Below, one piece after another: positions 1 to 9,055 of a stretch of 64,000 bases of DNA; positions within the stretch are counted from its first letter, which is position 1, and each line of letters starts with the position of its first letter. The notes below the pieces were generated by a model. The model did no database searches. It was not told where the DNA came from and was given only the letters and a program-made list of their open reading frames with translations. A program made the translations under genes and the position numbers. The stretch comes from Clostridium lacusfryxellense (GTDB taxonomy: Bacteria > Bacillota > Clostridia > Clostridiales > Clostridiaceae). The stretch is taken from assembly GCF_018861735.1 (NCBI RefSeq), contig NZ_JAHLEB010000005.1, positions 62,001-126,000 of the forward strand. The letters run 5' to 3'.

Positions 1-474
1 AGCTACCTCTTCCCCCTTGGGTACAAATACAGTTATTATAATTCCTGATTCTTTGGGTAACACTTCTTTTACTTCTTTCTCAATCATTTTCCTGGGTACG
101 GGGTTAATTGCCCACTCCCCTTTAGAGACGTACAATCCTTCACCTCTAACTATCCCAACACCTTTTCCACCTTTTAAAGTATATCCCGATTCTGATTTTT
201 CAGCTCTTGCCCATATTTCCATGCCATCAGTTGCATCAGGGTCATCTCCGGCATCTTTTATGACGCAGCACTCCACAAAATTTTCTCCACGTGTTACCTT
301 ATATATTGGTAATAATAATTCTATGCCTTTTGGGGTATCAATCCTTATCTCGTCTACTTCAGTATTATAAAATAAAATTTGTGTTGCAGCCTTTGCTGCC
401 CCTGCAGCGCAAGATCCAGTTGTATAACCACATCTAAGTTTTTTACCATTAAAATTAACATATAAATCCAGCAT
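1..474 (-). CDS. cbiD: Cobalt-precorrin-5B C1-methyltransferase CbiD, C-terminus cut by window edge
   Basis: Translation from ATG at 474 begins [19 protein letters not shown], followed by [11 protein letters not shown], the N-terminal signature of CbiD. The family transfers the SAM methyl group to C1 in the anaerobic corrin pathway. Only 158 codons are in the window; the family is about 360 residues, so the gene continues past position 1. A GGGGGTG ribosome site lies 7 bases before the start. It is the fifth gene of the riboswitch-led run cbiK-cobD-cbiA-cbiC-cbiD, 59 bases after cbiC. The family call is secure. Whether the rest of the gene is intact cannot be seen. Confidence 0.95.
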   Translation of the reverse strand, partial: MLDLYVNFNGKKLRCGYTTGSCAAGAAKAATQILFYNTEVDEIRIDTPKGIELLLPIYKVTRGENFVECCVIKDAGDDPDATDGMEIWARAEKSESGYTLKGGKGVGIVRGEGLYVSKGEWAINPVPRKMIEKEVKEVLPKESGIIITVFVPKGEEVA

Positions 475-533
475 TATTAATCACCCCCAGCTAAGGTTAC
501 TATTTTTTAAACTAAATTAATTTCGTGTAGAAC

Positions 534-1160
534 CTAACCTCTATCTACTATCATATACATTAGTGCATTTAGAATAGATGCAGCCACTGTGCTTCCACCT
601 TTTCTTCCCCTAACAGTAATCATAGAGATGTCTAGTTTTTCTATTTCTTTCTTAGAATCTGCTGCTCCAACAAAACCAATAGGTGCTGCTATAATAAATT
701 TTGCATTACACTTTTCTTCTTGAATCAGCTCCTTCAATCTAAAAAGTGCTGTAGGTGCATTACCAAATATAAAGAATTCAACTCCATCTTCCACCGCCTT
801 CTCAACTGCCGCCATAGAACGAGTTATATGCCTTGTTTTTGCTATCTCTGCCACTTTGTCATCACTTACATAACATACTGCTTCACAATTTAAATCTTTA
901 AGAGCTTTTTTATTTATGCCAGCAAGTGCCATTTTTGTGTCAGTATATATCGTTGTTCCTTTTTTAAGCAGTTCTACAGCCTCGTCTATTGAACCTTCTC
1001 TGATATAAACTATGTTTTTATAGTCGAAATCTGCCGTAGTATGTATCACTCTTTTAACTATTGAAAGCTCTCTATCTGAAAAAGCATGTTCTCCCATTTC
1101 TTCTCCAATAATTTCAAAACTTTTCTTTTCTATGTCCATAGGAATTTTTATATAATCCAT
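534..1160 (-). CDS. cbiC: Cobalt-precorrin-8 methylmutase CbiC
   Basis: A 208-residue protein of normal length for CbiC, which moves the methyl group from C11 to C12 to give cobyrinic acid. His40 in VKRVIHTTADF matches the catalytic histidine of the family, and the C-terminal GRKGGSTVAASILN segment is the conserved substrate-binding end. An AAAGGAG ribosome site precedes the ATG. It lies between cbiA and cbiD in the same orientation. The 125-base gap from cbiA holds one copy of the REP-like motif. Cytoplasmic; no anomalies seen. Confidence 0.95.
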   Translation of the reverse strand: MDYIKIPMDIEKKSFEIIGEEMGEHAFSDRELSIVKRVIHTTADFDYKNIVYIREGSIDEAVELLKKGTTIYTDTKMALAGINKKALKDLNCEAVCYVSDDKVAEIAKTRHITRSMAAVEKAVEDGVEFFIFGNAPTALFRLKELIQEEKCNAKFIIAAPIGFVGAADSKKEIEKLDISMITVRGRKGGSTVAASILNALMYMIVDRG

Positions 1161-1208
1161 ATTTTAATCTCCTTTAAGTGAATTTGAATTAATCAGGTAT
1201 CGGTGGTT

Positions 1209-1224
1209 GGGGACGGTTAACAAC
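1209..1224 (+). repeat. REP-like motif copy 1
   Basis: The sequence ggggacggttaacaac lies in the cbiA-cbiC gap, inside what looks like one transcript. It is identical to the copies at 5074 and 14138 and is the reverse complement of the core at 2686, 9011 and 9056. The bases on either side differ from those at the other copies. Confidence 0.8.
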
Positions 1225-1285
1225 AAAATCATCTTTAGGCTTGTACTTTACTTTTATGATAACCCCTTGTTTATTGTTATTTTCC

Positions 1286-2629
1286 CTATTTAAAAATCTC
1301 CTTGAACCACACTAGATTATTAAAAAAATGCACATGTCCATATGCAGCTAACGTATTATTCTTAACATAACCACATTTCCAGTTCTTCTGGCTCTTGTCA
1401 TAAACATCTTTCGTTAGTTTTAGCACTTTCCCATCCTTTAAATCTACAAATGATTTATGAAATTCATGACAATTTATAGAATCAATATTTTTAGGTAGAA
1501 CATCATTTTCTACATCTACCTCGATTTTTGCATACCCAAAATTTTGTAGACTTTTAGTTAATGTATAATATCCCTCGAAATAACCTACCATATTATGTGG
1601 TATTAGAACTTCCCCTTGTGATTCCTCCGCTAACGGTTTTACACCTAATGTAAGATACATCAACCCTCCACACTCCGCATAACATCGCAACCCATTATCT
1701 AAAGCATTTTTTATGCTACCCCTCATAGATGTATTTTGTGATAATTCATTTATAAATACCTCTGGATAACCTCCGCCTATATAAAGAAAGTCAATATTGC
1801 TTGGAAGTTTTTCATCATTAATAGGACTAAAGTATATGACCTCTCCCATTTCCTCTAAAAGCTCTAAATTCTCTTTATAGTAAAAACTAAATGCTTTGTC
1901 ATAAGCCACGGCTGTTCTTTTCCCTTTATACTCAACATGAAAATCATCTACATACTTTTCTCTTTCCTTAAATTGTTCTAATAATAAGTTCATATCCAAA
2001 TGCTTTTCTAATAACTCTGCACAAGTATTAATTTTAACCTCTAAATCTACTATTTCACTGCTTTGAATTAGACCTAAATGTCTACTTTTCAAAGCTAATC
2101 TATCATCTTTTGGAAGATACCCCAAAACCTCCATGCTACAATTTTCTTCAATAGCCGCTTTAAGTAAATTATAATAACTCTCTGTTATATTATTTAGTAT
2201 AATACCCTTTATATTGGCATCCTTAAAATTTACAATCCCATTAATCTCTGCGCAGAAGGTTGCTACTTGTGCCTTTGGAGATAATACAAGTATGATCGGA
2301 ATATTTAGTGTTTTTGACACGTGATAAGTTGAGTATGCGGTATCTATACCTTTTCCATCATATAACCCCATCACGCCTTCCACAACTGCTAAGTCACCAG
2401 TTCCTCTAGTATAACTTGCCTTAACACCGTCTTCTCCCATAAGATATAAATCCAAATTTCTTGAATCCTTACCTGTTATCTTTGTATGAAATGCTGGATC
2501 TATGTAATCAGGGCCTACCTTATACCCTTGTACATCATATCCCCTATTTTGAAGTGCTTTCATAATTCCAAGTGTTACCGTGGTTTTTCCACCACCGCTT
2601 GAATTTGAGGCTATAACTATGCTCTTCAT
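1286..2629 (-). CDS. cbiA: Cobyrinate a,c-diamide synthase CbiA
   Basis: A 447-residue glutamine-dependent amidotransferase that amidates the a and c side chains of cobyrinic acid using ATP. The N-terminal ATP loop SNSSGGGKTTVTLGI is at residues 9-23. The class I glutaminase cysteine is in YAECGGLMYLT around residue 320, and a C-terminal NTLAAYGHVHFFNN segment carries the histidines. The length is normal. The start ATG has AAAGGGATG upstream. It follows cobD by 100 bases, with a REP-like motif in that gap. Confidence 0.95.
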   Translation of the reverse strand: MKSIVIASNSSGGGKTTVTLGIMKALQNRGYDVQGYKVGPDYIDPAFHTKITGKDSRNLDLYLMGEDGVKASYTRGTGDLAVVEGVMGLYDGKGIDTAYSTYHVSKTLNIPIILVLSPKAQVATFCAEINGIVNFKDANIKGIILNNITESYYNLLKAAIEENCSMEVLGYLPKDDRLALKSRHLGLIQSSEIVDLEVKINTCAELLEKHLDMNLLLEQFKEREKYVDDFHVEYKGKRTAVAYDKAFSFYYKENLELLEEMGEVIYFSPINDEKLPSNIDFLYIGGGYPEVFINELSQNTSMRGSIKNALDNGLRCYAECGGLMYLTLGVKPLAEESQGEVLIPHNMVGYFEGYYTLTKSLQNFGYAKIEVDVENDVLPKNIDSINCHEFHKSFVDLKDGKVLKLTKDVYDKSQKNWKCGYVKNNTLAAYGHVHFFNNLVWFKEIFK

Positions 2630-2685
2630 TTATATACACATCCCTTTATGGATTACCTTTTAAAATTTCATTCGTTAGTTAATTA

Positions 2686-2700
2686 GTTGTTAACCGTCCC
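2686..2700 (-). repeat. REP-like motif copy 2
   Basis: The plus strand reads gttgttaaccgtccc, the complement of the motif at 1209. It lies in the 100-base gap between cobD and cbiA, within the predicted cbi transcript. Confidence 0.8.
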
Positions 2701-2729
2701 TACTATTTACCCTAAACCAAACCTTTACT

Positions 2730-3818
2730 CTAAATCTCAATACTTTTAAACAACATAATAAGTTTTTCATTTGTAACATTATCCTTAATTGCTAACCTTA
2801 TATATTGATTATCTAATCCTCTAAAGTTGTCCACTTTCCTTATAACAAATCCTTGTTCTAAACATATTTTATAAAGTTCATCTGAAGTCAGCCCTATTAA
2901 TTTGCATAACACGTAATTTCCATAAGTTAAAAAAACTTTATCAATAAATGAAATCTTTTTCAGTGAATTTAGGAAACTAGTCCTTTCTTTTCTAATCCAC
3001 TCTTTGCTTTTTTGTATATATAGGCTATCCTTTAACACATGGCATGCAGCAACCTCTGCAAAGCAGTTTATATTCCAAGGATTTTGTTTATCTTTAATCT
3101 TTTTTATTAAATTTATATTACTACTTATTCCATACCCAAATCTTATACCTGGCATAGCAAAAAATTTAGTTAATGCCCTTATTATAAATAAACATTTATA
3201 ATCTTTTACCTCGGTTGAAAAACTATGAAGTGTTTCTCCCGTAAATTCAATAAACGCTTCATCTATAATTACCACTTTGCCATTGTTCTCGCAATATTCA
3301 AGGATATTGTGAATCTCACCTTTATCAATGATATTTCCATTAGGATTATTGGGATTACCTAATATCACACCTTCTACATATTTTAGTTTATTTAAAATAT
3401 CTTCGTAATCGTAAGAAAGATTCGTATATTCTTTCTTTAATAAACTATTTTCATTAATCTTCTCTTTTAAGTAAGAATATTCTATTTTGCAATCCCACTT
3501 CTTAGCATCAATTTCGTATTCTACAAAAGAAGGTACCACAATTAATAAATTTTTATGGCAAGATATAACTAGGTCGATAATTTCTGCAGCCCCATTTCCT
3601 AAAACGAAATACTCTTCCGCGCAATCAGTGTATTCGTTTAGAGCTTTTAACACATCCCTATATTGAATATCTGGGTACCTTGTTAATGCATTAACCGCTT
3701 CATTAATATTATCAATGAAACTACCTGGAACTCCTAATGGATTTATGTTAGAGCTATAATCTATTAATTCTCGTCCCATAAGTAATCCATTAGTATAAAC
3801 ATCTCCACCATGTATCAT
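2730..3818 (-). CDS. cobD: Threonine-phosphate decarboxylase CobD
   Basis: A 362-residue PLP-dependent class I/II aminotransferase-fold enzyme. It decarboxylates L-threonine O-3-phosphate to (R)-1-amino-2-propanol phosphate, the linker arm of the B12 nucleotide loop. The N-terminal SSNINPLG motif and the PLP lysine in RALTKFFAMPGIRFGY are those of CobD rather than of histidinol-phosphate aminotransferase, which is the main alternative. A GGAAGG ribosome site precedes ATG at 3818. It follows cbiK by 69 bases. Its product is used by CbiB, encoded in the second B12 operon at 37-38 kb. Confidence 0.92.
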   Translation of the reverse strand: MIHGGDVYTNGLLMGRELIDYSSNINPLGVPGSFIDNINEAVNALTRYPDIQYRDVLKALNEYTDCAEEYFVLGNGAAEIIDLVISCHKNLLIVVPSFVEYEIDAKKWDCKIEYSYLKEKINENSLLKKEYTNLSYDYEDILNKLKYVEGVILGNPNNPNGNIIDKGEIHNILEYCENNGKVVIIDEAFIEFTGETLHSFSTEVKDYKCLFIIRALTKFFAMPGIRFGYGISSNINLIKKIKDKQNPWNINCFAEVAACHVLKDSLYIQKSKEWIRKERTSFLNSLKKISFIDKVFLTYGNYVLCKLIGLTSDELYKICLEQGFVIRKVDNFRGLDNQYIRLAIKDNVTNEKLIMLFKSIEI

Positions 3819-3887
3819 TGAATACCTTCCTTTCTACTATAATCTCCGCCATTTCTGCAATTTAGCCGCTTTAACCTCCAAAGGGAT

Positions 3888-4721
3888 TTAAATACCCTTA
3901 AGTGTTTTTCCTACATTATTAAATTTATCATTAATTACATCATAAATATGTTGTATGTAAATATCTTGAATTTCACTATTTTCCCCTAATCCTTGCATAT
4001 ATATTTTAACTTTAAATCCTTTTGCTTCTAAAACACTCTTCCAGGACTCTCGAGAATCCCCTGCCATATCATTTTTAGCATGATCCCCTGCTACAAGTAG
4101 TAGTGGCATCAAACTAACTTCTAGGCTCCCCTGGGCTATAACATTAGGTATTACCCTATCCAAAGTTGGGTAACCTTCAACTGTTGCTACGTGTACATTT
4201 CCAAACCCTCTATCCCTTAAAACACTTTCAAAGCAACAATATACCGCGTTTGCAATATGATTAGTACCATGACCCATTAAAATTACCGTCTCATTTGATG
4301 GCAATTGTTTTGAAAGAGCATCAAGCATTATTGAGTAATCATCTGGAACTCCATTCTCTTCTCCCTTAAAACATATAAGAGGTCTCCCTATCACAATATT
4401 GTCAAATACTTTAGATTGTTTGTACCTATTAACAACATTATTTATATAATCAAATTCAACTCCAGGAATAACGTGTAAAGGCTGAACAATTACCTCATTA
4501 TAACCTTCTATCTTTAATTTCTCCAAAGCTTCTTCTGGTGTATCTATATAAATATTATCCCTGTTTTTAAGTACTTTAAGAATAACATGTGAGGTAAATG
4601 CCCTTCTTATATCATACTCTACAAAAGTATCTCTTATTTTTTCTTCTATTTTATCGATAGTTACTTTTCTTGTATCTCCATATGTAGTTCCGAAACTTAC
4701 AACTAAAATTGCCTTCTTCAT
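3888..4721 (-). CDS. cbiK: Sirohydrochlorin cobaltochelatase CbiK
   Basis: A 277-residue class II cobaltochelatase that inserts cobalt into sirohydrochlorin, the entry step of the anaerobic B12 branch. The start ILVVSFGTTYGDTRKVTI and two metal- or proton-handling histidines, in LMGHGTNHIAN (about residue 150) and VAGDHAKNDMAGD (about 210), fit CbiK. No signal peptide is visible, unlike periplasmic CbiK types. It is the first gene after the B12 riboswitch, with an AAGGTGG ribosome site. It takes the sirohydrochlorin made by CobA and the precorrin-2 dehydrogenase of the second operon. Confidence 0.93.
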   Translation of the reverse strand: MKKAILVVSFGTTYGDTRKVTIDKIEEKIRDTFVEYDIRRAFTSHVILKVLKNRDNIYIDTPEEALEKLKIEGYNEVIVQPLHVIPGVEFDYINNVVNRYKQSKVFDNIVIGRPLICFKGEENGVPDDYSIMLDALSKQLPSNETVILMGHGTNHIANAVYCCFESVLRDRGFGNVHVATVEGYPTLDRVIPNVIAQGSLEVSLMPLLLVAGDHAKNDMAGDSRESWKSVLEAKGFKVKIYMQGLGENSEIQDIYIQHIYDVINDKFNNVGKTLKGI

Positions 4722-4781
4722 TCTTTTCTTCCACCTTATTATATATTTTAATATTCTTTTGCATCAATATTTTTCAAAAAC

Positions 4782-4815
4782 AAAAAAAGCAGCTCACCTT
4801 AGATAGCGACTACTT
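4782..4815 (-). terminator. Riboswitch-controlled intrinsic terminator before cbiK
   Basis: On the minus strand an AGTAG...TCGC left arm pairs with GTGA...GCTGCT (9 pairs with one bulge, loop TATCTAAG), followed by seven T. It lies between the B12 aptamer and cbiK, so it is the likely OFF structure of the switch. Confidence 0.75.
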
Positions 4816-4849
4816 TTTAATTAATTTATAGTTAAATTAATTATATTAA

Positions 4850-4990
4850 AAAGTTCTTTCCCTCCGAAAGCTTGTTAACATCATTTAGGCAGGTCTCCTG
4901 GCTTTTGATTTCTCAATTACAGTAGCGGGGGCTGCTGCGGATTTAAACCGCATTCCCTTTTCACCTATTACTAGGCACCTAAAATTCTAT
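4850..4990 (-). promoter_or_regulatory. Cobalamin riboswitch upstream of cbiK
   Basis: The minus strand carries the compact AdoCbl/Cbl riboswitch core: GGTGCC near 4978, AAAGGGAATGCGG, the B12 box GCAGCCCCCGCTACTG near 4925, and GGAGACCTGCC near 4890. P1 pairs TTTAGG (5' side, about 4984) with CCTAAA (3' side, about 4884). A 3' hairpin CTTTC-GGAGG-GAAAG at 4856-4870 fits the loop that kisses L5. A terminator follows at 4782-4815, so B12 binding should stop transcription of cbiK-cobD-cbiA-cbiC-cbiD. Confidence 0.95.
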
Positions 4991-5073
4991 TTAATTTTAA
5001 TATTAGTTTATTATATTTAGCTCACACTGTCAATGTTAAGATTATGAAATTGACGATTTGTCATCGCCTTATT

Positions 5074-5089
5074 GGGGACGGTTAACAAC
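5074..5089 (+). repeat. REP-like motif copy 3, left flank of transposase
   Basis: An exact copy of ggggacggttaacaac, 87 bases before the transposase start. The similarity to the inverted copy at 6253-6266 extends inward: ttattaaca here against atattaaca there. The pair could therefore be the ends of the transposase element. Confidence 0.8.
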
Positions 5090-5175
5090 TTATTAACAAT
5101 ATTACTACGATATGAATATTATCCACTCCATAGGCAATAATTTAAATAAAAATTTGTTAGGAGAGGTGATTATTT

Positions 5176-6087
5176 ATGCCAAGAAATGCAAGATTAAAAA
5201 CGGACGACTCAATATTTTATATCATGTGCAAGAGTATTAGTGAGGTAGACTTATTTAAAGATGATTTTGATAAAGAAATGTATTTACGCCTTGTGAAAAA
5301 ATATAAAGATCTCCATGATTTTAAGGTTTACGGTTACTGCCTCATGGATAACCATTCACATTTAATGATTGATGCTAACGGCGCAGATATATCAAAAGTG
5401 ATGCATGGAATCAATTTTTCTTATGCAATGTATTTCAATAGGAAATATGGTAGAGATGGTCATCTTTTTAAAGATAGATTTAAGAGCAAAATAGTTGCGA
5501 ATGATAAGTATTTGAAGGCATTGTCTTTATATATGCATAATAATCCTACAAGTATTGTAGAGTATAAAAACAGTCCAGAAAAATATGCTTTTTCTAGTCT
5601 AGGAATCTTTTTAGGAAAAAGATCTGATTCATTTAAACTTGTTGATTATGAGTTCATTATGGATTTTTTTGGCGATAACCTTAAAAAAGCAAGAAAAAGT
5701 TACTATAACCTTATTTTCAAATGTAATGAAGAAAAATTAAAAGAAGAAATTGAATTTGAAGATGAAAAAACGGAATATAGAAGCGGGAGGAAAATAATTA
5801 TAAGAAACTTCAACCCAGATGATATACTAGAATATATGTCTACAAAAATCAATATATCAAAGAGTCATATTTGCACAAAATATAGCAGAAACCTTGTACA
5901 CGCAAAAGCTCTAACAGTTGTTCTTATGAGAAGTCTTTGCAATTTAAGGTGTCATGATATATCCAGTATACTTGGAAACATAACCCAGGCTAGAGTATTA
6001 AAATTAAGCACTATCGGTATACAATTAATTGGAACAGAAGAAAAATACGAAAATATTATCGGTGATTTTATTAAGTGTCATGCTTAA
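5176..6087 (+). CDS. REP-associated tyrosine transposase (Y1/HUH, IS200-like)
   Basis: A 303-residue protein with an N-terminal Y1 transposase domain (residues 1-150). The HUH metal pair is H60/H62 in LMDNHSHLMI and the likely nucleophile is Tyr119 in LYMHNNPTS. The opening MPRNAR and GRDGHLFKDRFKSKIV are typical of RAYT proteins, which cut single-stranded REP hairpins. The C-terminal 90 residues (SSILGNITQARVLKL) resemble a DnaA-type helix-turn-helix, as in some firmicute RAYTs. A GGAGAGGTGAT ribosome site is present. It is the only plus-strand gene among minus-strand B12 genes. No frameshift is seen, so it may be active. Confidence 0.88.
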   Translation: MPRNARLKTDDSIFYIMCKSISEVDLFKDDFDKEMYLRLVKKYKDLHDFKVYGYCLMDNHSHLMIDANGADISKVMHGINFSYAMYFNRKYGRDGHLFKDRFKSKIVANDKYLKALSLYMHNNPTSIVEYKNSPEKYAFSSLGIFLGKRSDSFKLVDYEFIMDFFGDNLKKARKSYYNLIFKCNEEKLKEEIEFEDEKTEYRSGRKIIIRNFNPDDILEYMSTKINISKSHICTKYSRNLVHAKALTVVLMRSLCNLRCHDISSILGNITQARVLKLSTIGIQLIGTEEKYENIIGDFIKCHA

Positions 6088-6252
6088 CTTTTTGATTTAT
6101 ATAAATTTAAAAATTCAATTTGCTTATAGTAATACTTATCACTTGAATTGTTCAATCTTTACTATATATTAGTTTATTTTCTAAGAAATAAAAACACATT
6201 AAATAACAAATTAATATAAATCTAAAAGTTGGACAAGTTTAATGTTAATATA

Positions 6253-6266
6253 TTATTAACCGTCCC
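6253..6266 (-). repeat. REP-like motif copy 4, right flank of transposase
   Basis: The plus strand reads ttattaaccgtccc, a one-base variant of the core in inverse orientation to copy 3, 165 bases after the transposase stop. It also lies just beyond the stop of cobS, between convergent genes. Confidence 0.75.
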
Positions 6267-6288
6267 TAATTAAACCCGCTTTTAATCC

Positions 6289-7056
6289 TTAGCTTACTGC
6301 TATAAATAAAACCATCGTTAAAATTTCAACTAATTCATTATTAGCCCCCAAAGTATCCCCTGTAAGTCCTGTTATTTTACTCTCACAAAACTTATTAAAT
6401 AAAAAGCTCAAAAGTATAGCTGAAAGCATTAGTATAGCACTTTTATAAAATCCTATTAATAATGTTCCAAGTATAATTGTTATAAAAGCCGCAATTACTA
6501 ACCTTTTCACATCAATATTCCCAATAAATATATTTCCTGATCCAGTTTCTTTTGCATTTTTCCCTATAAATGATATAAAAACCACGGAAAATCTTGCAAT
6601 TATTGGTGTAGCAATCAATATAAGTGGTAAATTTCTTCCTATCACAGTGCTCACCGCCGCGTATCTAACTAGCATGTCAAATACAACAGCAATAGTAGCG
6701 TATGTACCTACTGTACTGTCCTTCATAATCTCTATTATTTTATATTTATCACCTTTAAACGAAAAGAACCCATCGCAGGTATCTCCTAGTCCATCCACAT
6801 GTAACCCTCCAGTAATAATTATTGGTATAATAACTATAAATACCGTTGTTATGTTTATTGGTAACACTTTCATTAATCCATAATAAACTAACCACTGAAC
6901 AACTCCTATAAATAACCCTACCACAGGAAAGAATATCGATCCACGCTTAAAATTTTCTTGACCACAGTTCAAACTTTTATTTATAGGTATTCTCGTAAAA
7001 AACTGAAAAAACAACAAAAAATCATTTATATACTCTTTAACCATATTTACTTGCAA
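6289..7056 (-). CDS. cobS: Adenosylcobinamide-GDP ribazoletransferase (cobalamin synthase) CobS
   Basis: A 255-residue polytopic membrane enzyme that joins adenosylcobinamide-GDP to alpha-ribazole (phosphate) in the last assembly step. The acidic motif GGLHVDGLGDTCDGFFS near residue 85 and a C-terminal GLTGDTLGANNELVEI motif are conserved in CobS. Several hydrophobic helices fill the rest. The chosen start is TTG at 7056 because AAGGGG lies six bases upstream; an ATG four codons later is the alternative. It is the last gene of cobT-cobC-cobS. Confidence 0.93.
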   Translation of the reverse strand: MQVNMVKEYINDFLLFFQFFTRIPINKSLNCGQENFKRGSIFFPVVGLFIGVVQWLVYYGLMKVLPINITTVFIVIIPIIITGGLHVDGLGDTCDGFFSFKGDKYKIIEIMKDSTVGTYATIAVVFDMLVRYAAVSTVIGRNLPLILIATPIIARFSVVFISFIGKNAKETGSGNIFIGNIDVKRLVIAAFITIILGTLLIGFYKSAILMLSAILLSFLFNKFCESKITGLTGDTLGANNELVEILTMVLFIAVS

Positions 7057-7137
7057 AGGATTCCCCTTGCAATGCTCACCTCTTCTCTAATAGTAATGTA
7101 AACTTAATTCTTACTGTAACCCATAGGACATAGGATA

Positions 7138-7725
7138 TTAGATATGCATGATGGAATCAATATATAAATTTCCAAACTCATATTTTATAACGGATATGTC
7201 ACCATTTTTACAACCAAATTTCCAAAATAAATCCATATTTTCATTCATAACATAACAATAAATAGCTCTAATGACCCCCGAATGTGCACTTATCAAAATG
7301 TTTTCTTTTTCTAAATTTTTAATATGCTCCATAAAGCTTTTGACCCTTTCGCACAGTTGTACGTAACTTTCTCCGTTAGGCGGTACAAATCCCTTCCAAT
7401 CTTCTTGCCAACATATACATTCTTTAGGATAGAGTTTTTTAATTTCCTCATATGTTTTACCTTCGAAATCTCCAAAGTTAGTTTCATTTATTCTGCTATC
7501 ATTTATAACTTCTATTTCCTTTCGTCCTAAAGCTAATTTTGCCATTTCTAAAGTTCTTTTTTTATTACTAACATATACTATATCAAATTTTATATCATTA
7601 AAGAATTCTTTAGCCTTATTACCTTGATTTATACCAATTGAATTTAGACTTATATCCAAATTACCATAATAAGTTCCTTTTCTATTTTCCTGAGTCTGAC
7701 CATGCCTTAACAAATAAATATTCAT
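7138..7725 (-). CDS. cobC: Histidine phosphatase, probable alpha-ribazole phosphatase CobC
   Basis: A 195-residue member of the phosphoglycerate mutase-like histidine phosphatases. The catalytic RHG is at residues 7-9 (YLLRHGQTQEN), and a second histidine is in ISAHSGVIRAI around residue 147. The family has many substrates. Its position between cobT and cobS points to removal of the 5'-phosphate from alpha-ribazole phosphate. The assignment to CobC rests on context more than on motif. Cytoplasmic, normal length. Confidence 0.85.
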   Translation of the reverse strand: MNIYLLRHGQTQENRKGTYYGNLDISLNSIGINQGNKAKEFFNDIKFDIVYVSNKKRTLEMAKLALGRKEIEVINDSRINETNFGDFEGKTYEEIKKLYPKECICWQEDWKGFVPPNGESYVQLCERVKSFMEHIKNLEKENILISAHSGVIRAIYCYVMNENMDLFWKFGCKNGDISVIKYEFGNLYIDSIMHI

Positions 7726-7744
7726 ATTTTTTCACACCAAAATT

Positions 7745-8827
7745 CTACCCAACGGTATTATCCCTTATATCTATATATTTTTTACTATCAAGCGCTGCAT
7801 CTTCAAATGTTCCCATATTACCCATTGTGAATAAGGCTGCCTCAATTATATTAAATGCAAGTGGGCATCCTGAACCTTCCCCCAGTCTCATATTAAGGTT
7901 TAGCATTGGTGTTAGTCCTATCTCATTCATTATAAATGCCGCTCCTGGTTCAGCAGATAAGTGGGAGGCAAATATATACCCTATTACTAGGGGGTTTAAT
8001 TTATAAGCACACAGAGCAGCTGCCGAGGCTATAAAACCATCAATAACAATGGGAACTCTATTTTTGGCAGCCGCTAGAAAGCAACCGCATAATCCTGCAA
8101 TATCGAATCCTCCAACTTTTGAAAGCACATCAATGACATCGCCTTTATCCGGCTTATTTAATTCAATTGCTTTCTTAATTACCATCTTTTTATGAACGAA
8201 CTGCTCCTCCGTAATTCCAGACCCCTTCCCCACTGACATTTCAACTTCGAGTCCAGAAAATACACTTAATATAGCCGCACTTGTCGCAGTATTTCCTACA
8301 CCCATTTCTCCTGTTCCAAATAAATCATAACCCTCACGTACCAGATTATCAATTGTATCGATTCCAACTTCTATAGCTTTTATTGTCTCCTGCCTTGTCA
8401 TCGCAGGTCCCTTCATCATATTCATGGTACCATATGCAATTTTTCTATTTTTAATTTTAGGATTATTAAAATCAGCATCAACGCCTACATCAACTACCGT
8501 AATATCACTTCCAGCAAATTTTGATAAAACATATACTCCTGTAATTTCTTTAGTGAAATTATTTGTTACTGTTGCTGTTACACTCTTAGGACAGTTAGAA
8601 ACTCCCTCTTCAACGACCCCATTATCCCCACACATTATAACAACATTTTTTTTATTAATCTTATTATGTATTGATCCTGTAATTCCAGCCATCTTAGCTA
8701 TAATATTTTCTATTTCACCTAGACTACCTATTGGTTTGGTTAAACTATCAATTCTATCCCACGCCTGTTTCATAGCTGCTTTATTTAGTGGCTGGATGTT
8801 TTGTAAAGTACTTTTTAGAAGTTCCAT
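7745..8827 (-). CDS. cobT: Nicotinate-nucleotide:dimethylbenzimidazole phosphoribosyltransferase CobT
   Basis: A 360-residue enzyme of normal length that makes alpha-ribazole phosphate from a lower-ligand base and nicotinate mononucleotide. Family motifs include SLGEIENI and CGDNGVVEEGVS in the N-terminal part, GEMGVGNTATSAAI near residue 175 and LGEGSGCPLAF near 315. A GCAGGAGG ribosome site precedes the ATG. It heads cobT-cobC-cobS. No B12 riboswitch is visible upstream, unlike the two other B12 operons here, so this late-step unit may be regulated differently. Confidence 0.95.
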   Translation of the reverse strand: MELLKSTLQNIQPLNKAAMKQAWDRIDSLTKPIGSLGEIENIIAKMAGITGSIHNKINKKNVVIMCGDNGVVEEGVSNCPKSVTATVTNNFTKEITGVYVLSKFAGSDITVVDVGVDADFNNPKIKNRKIAYGTMNMMKGPAMTRQETIKAIEVGIDTIDNLVREGYDLFGTGEMGVGNTATSAAILSVFSGLEVEMSVGKGSGITEEQFVHKKMVIKKAIELNKPDKGDVIDVLSKVGGFDIAGLCGCFLAAAKNRVPIVIDGFIASAAALCAYKLNPLVIGYIFASHLSAEPGAAFIMNEIGLTPMLNLNMRLGEGSGCPLAFNIIEAALFTMGNMGTFEDAALDSKKYIDIRDNTVG

Positions 8828-9010
8828 TTGTTAATCCTCCTGCCATTATAATCTTATCATAATTTTCACATAGTGAAAAAGTATATTATGCAATAAGAAT
8901 TCTTATAAGTCTATTTTTAATTTCATTTATATTTAATCATACCTTCATAATATTCCAAAGGAAATATTTTTTCAAGGAAACCCACAATAATATTAAGCAA
9001 ATGACACTTA

Positions 9011-9025
9011 GTTGTTAACCGTCCC
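9011..9025 (-). repeat. REP-like motif copy 5
   Basis: The plus strand reads gttgttaaccgtccc. It is in direct orientation with copy 6, 45 bases away, in the gap between cobT and the DUF3892 gene. Confidence 0.8.
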
Positions 9026-9055
9026 ACTTTTAATTTCAATCAACATTGTTTATTT

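Noticed and set aside
17-370. Plus-strand 117-codon reading at the left edge
   Set aside because: It is antisense to cbiD, whose signature motif and ribosome site are clear.
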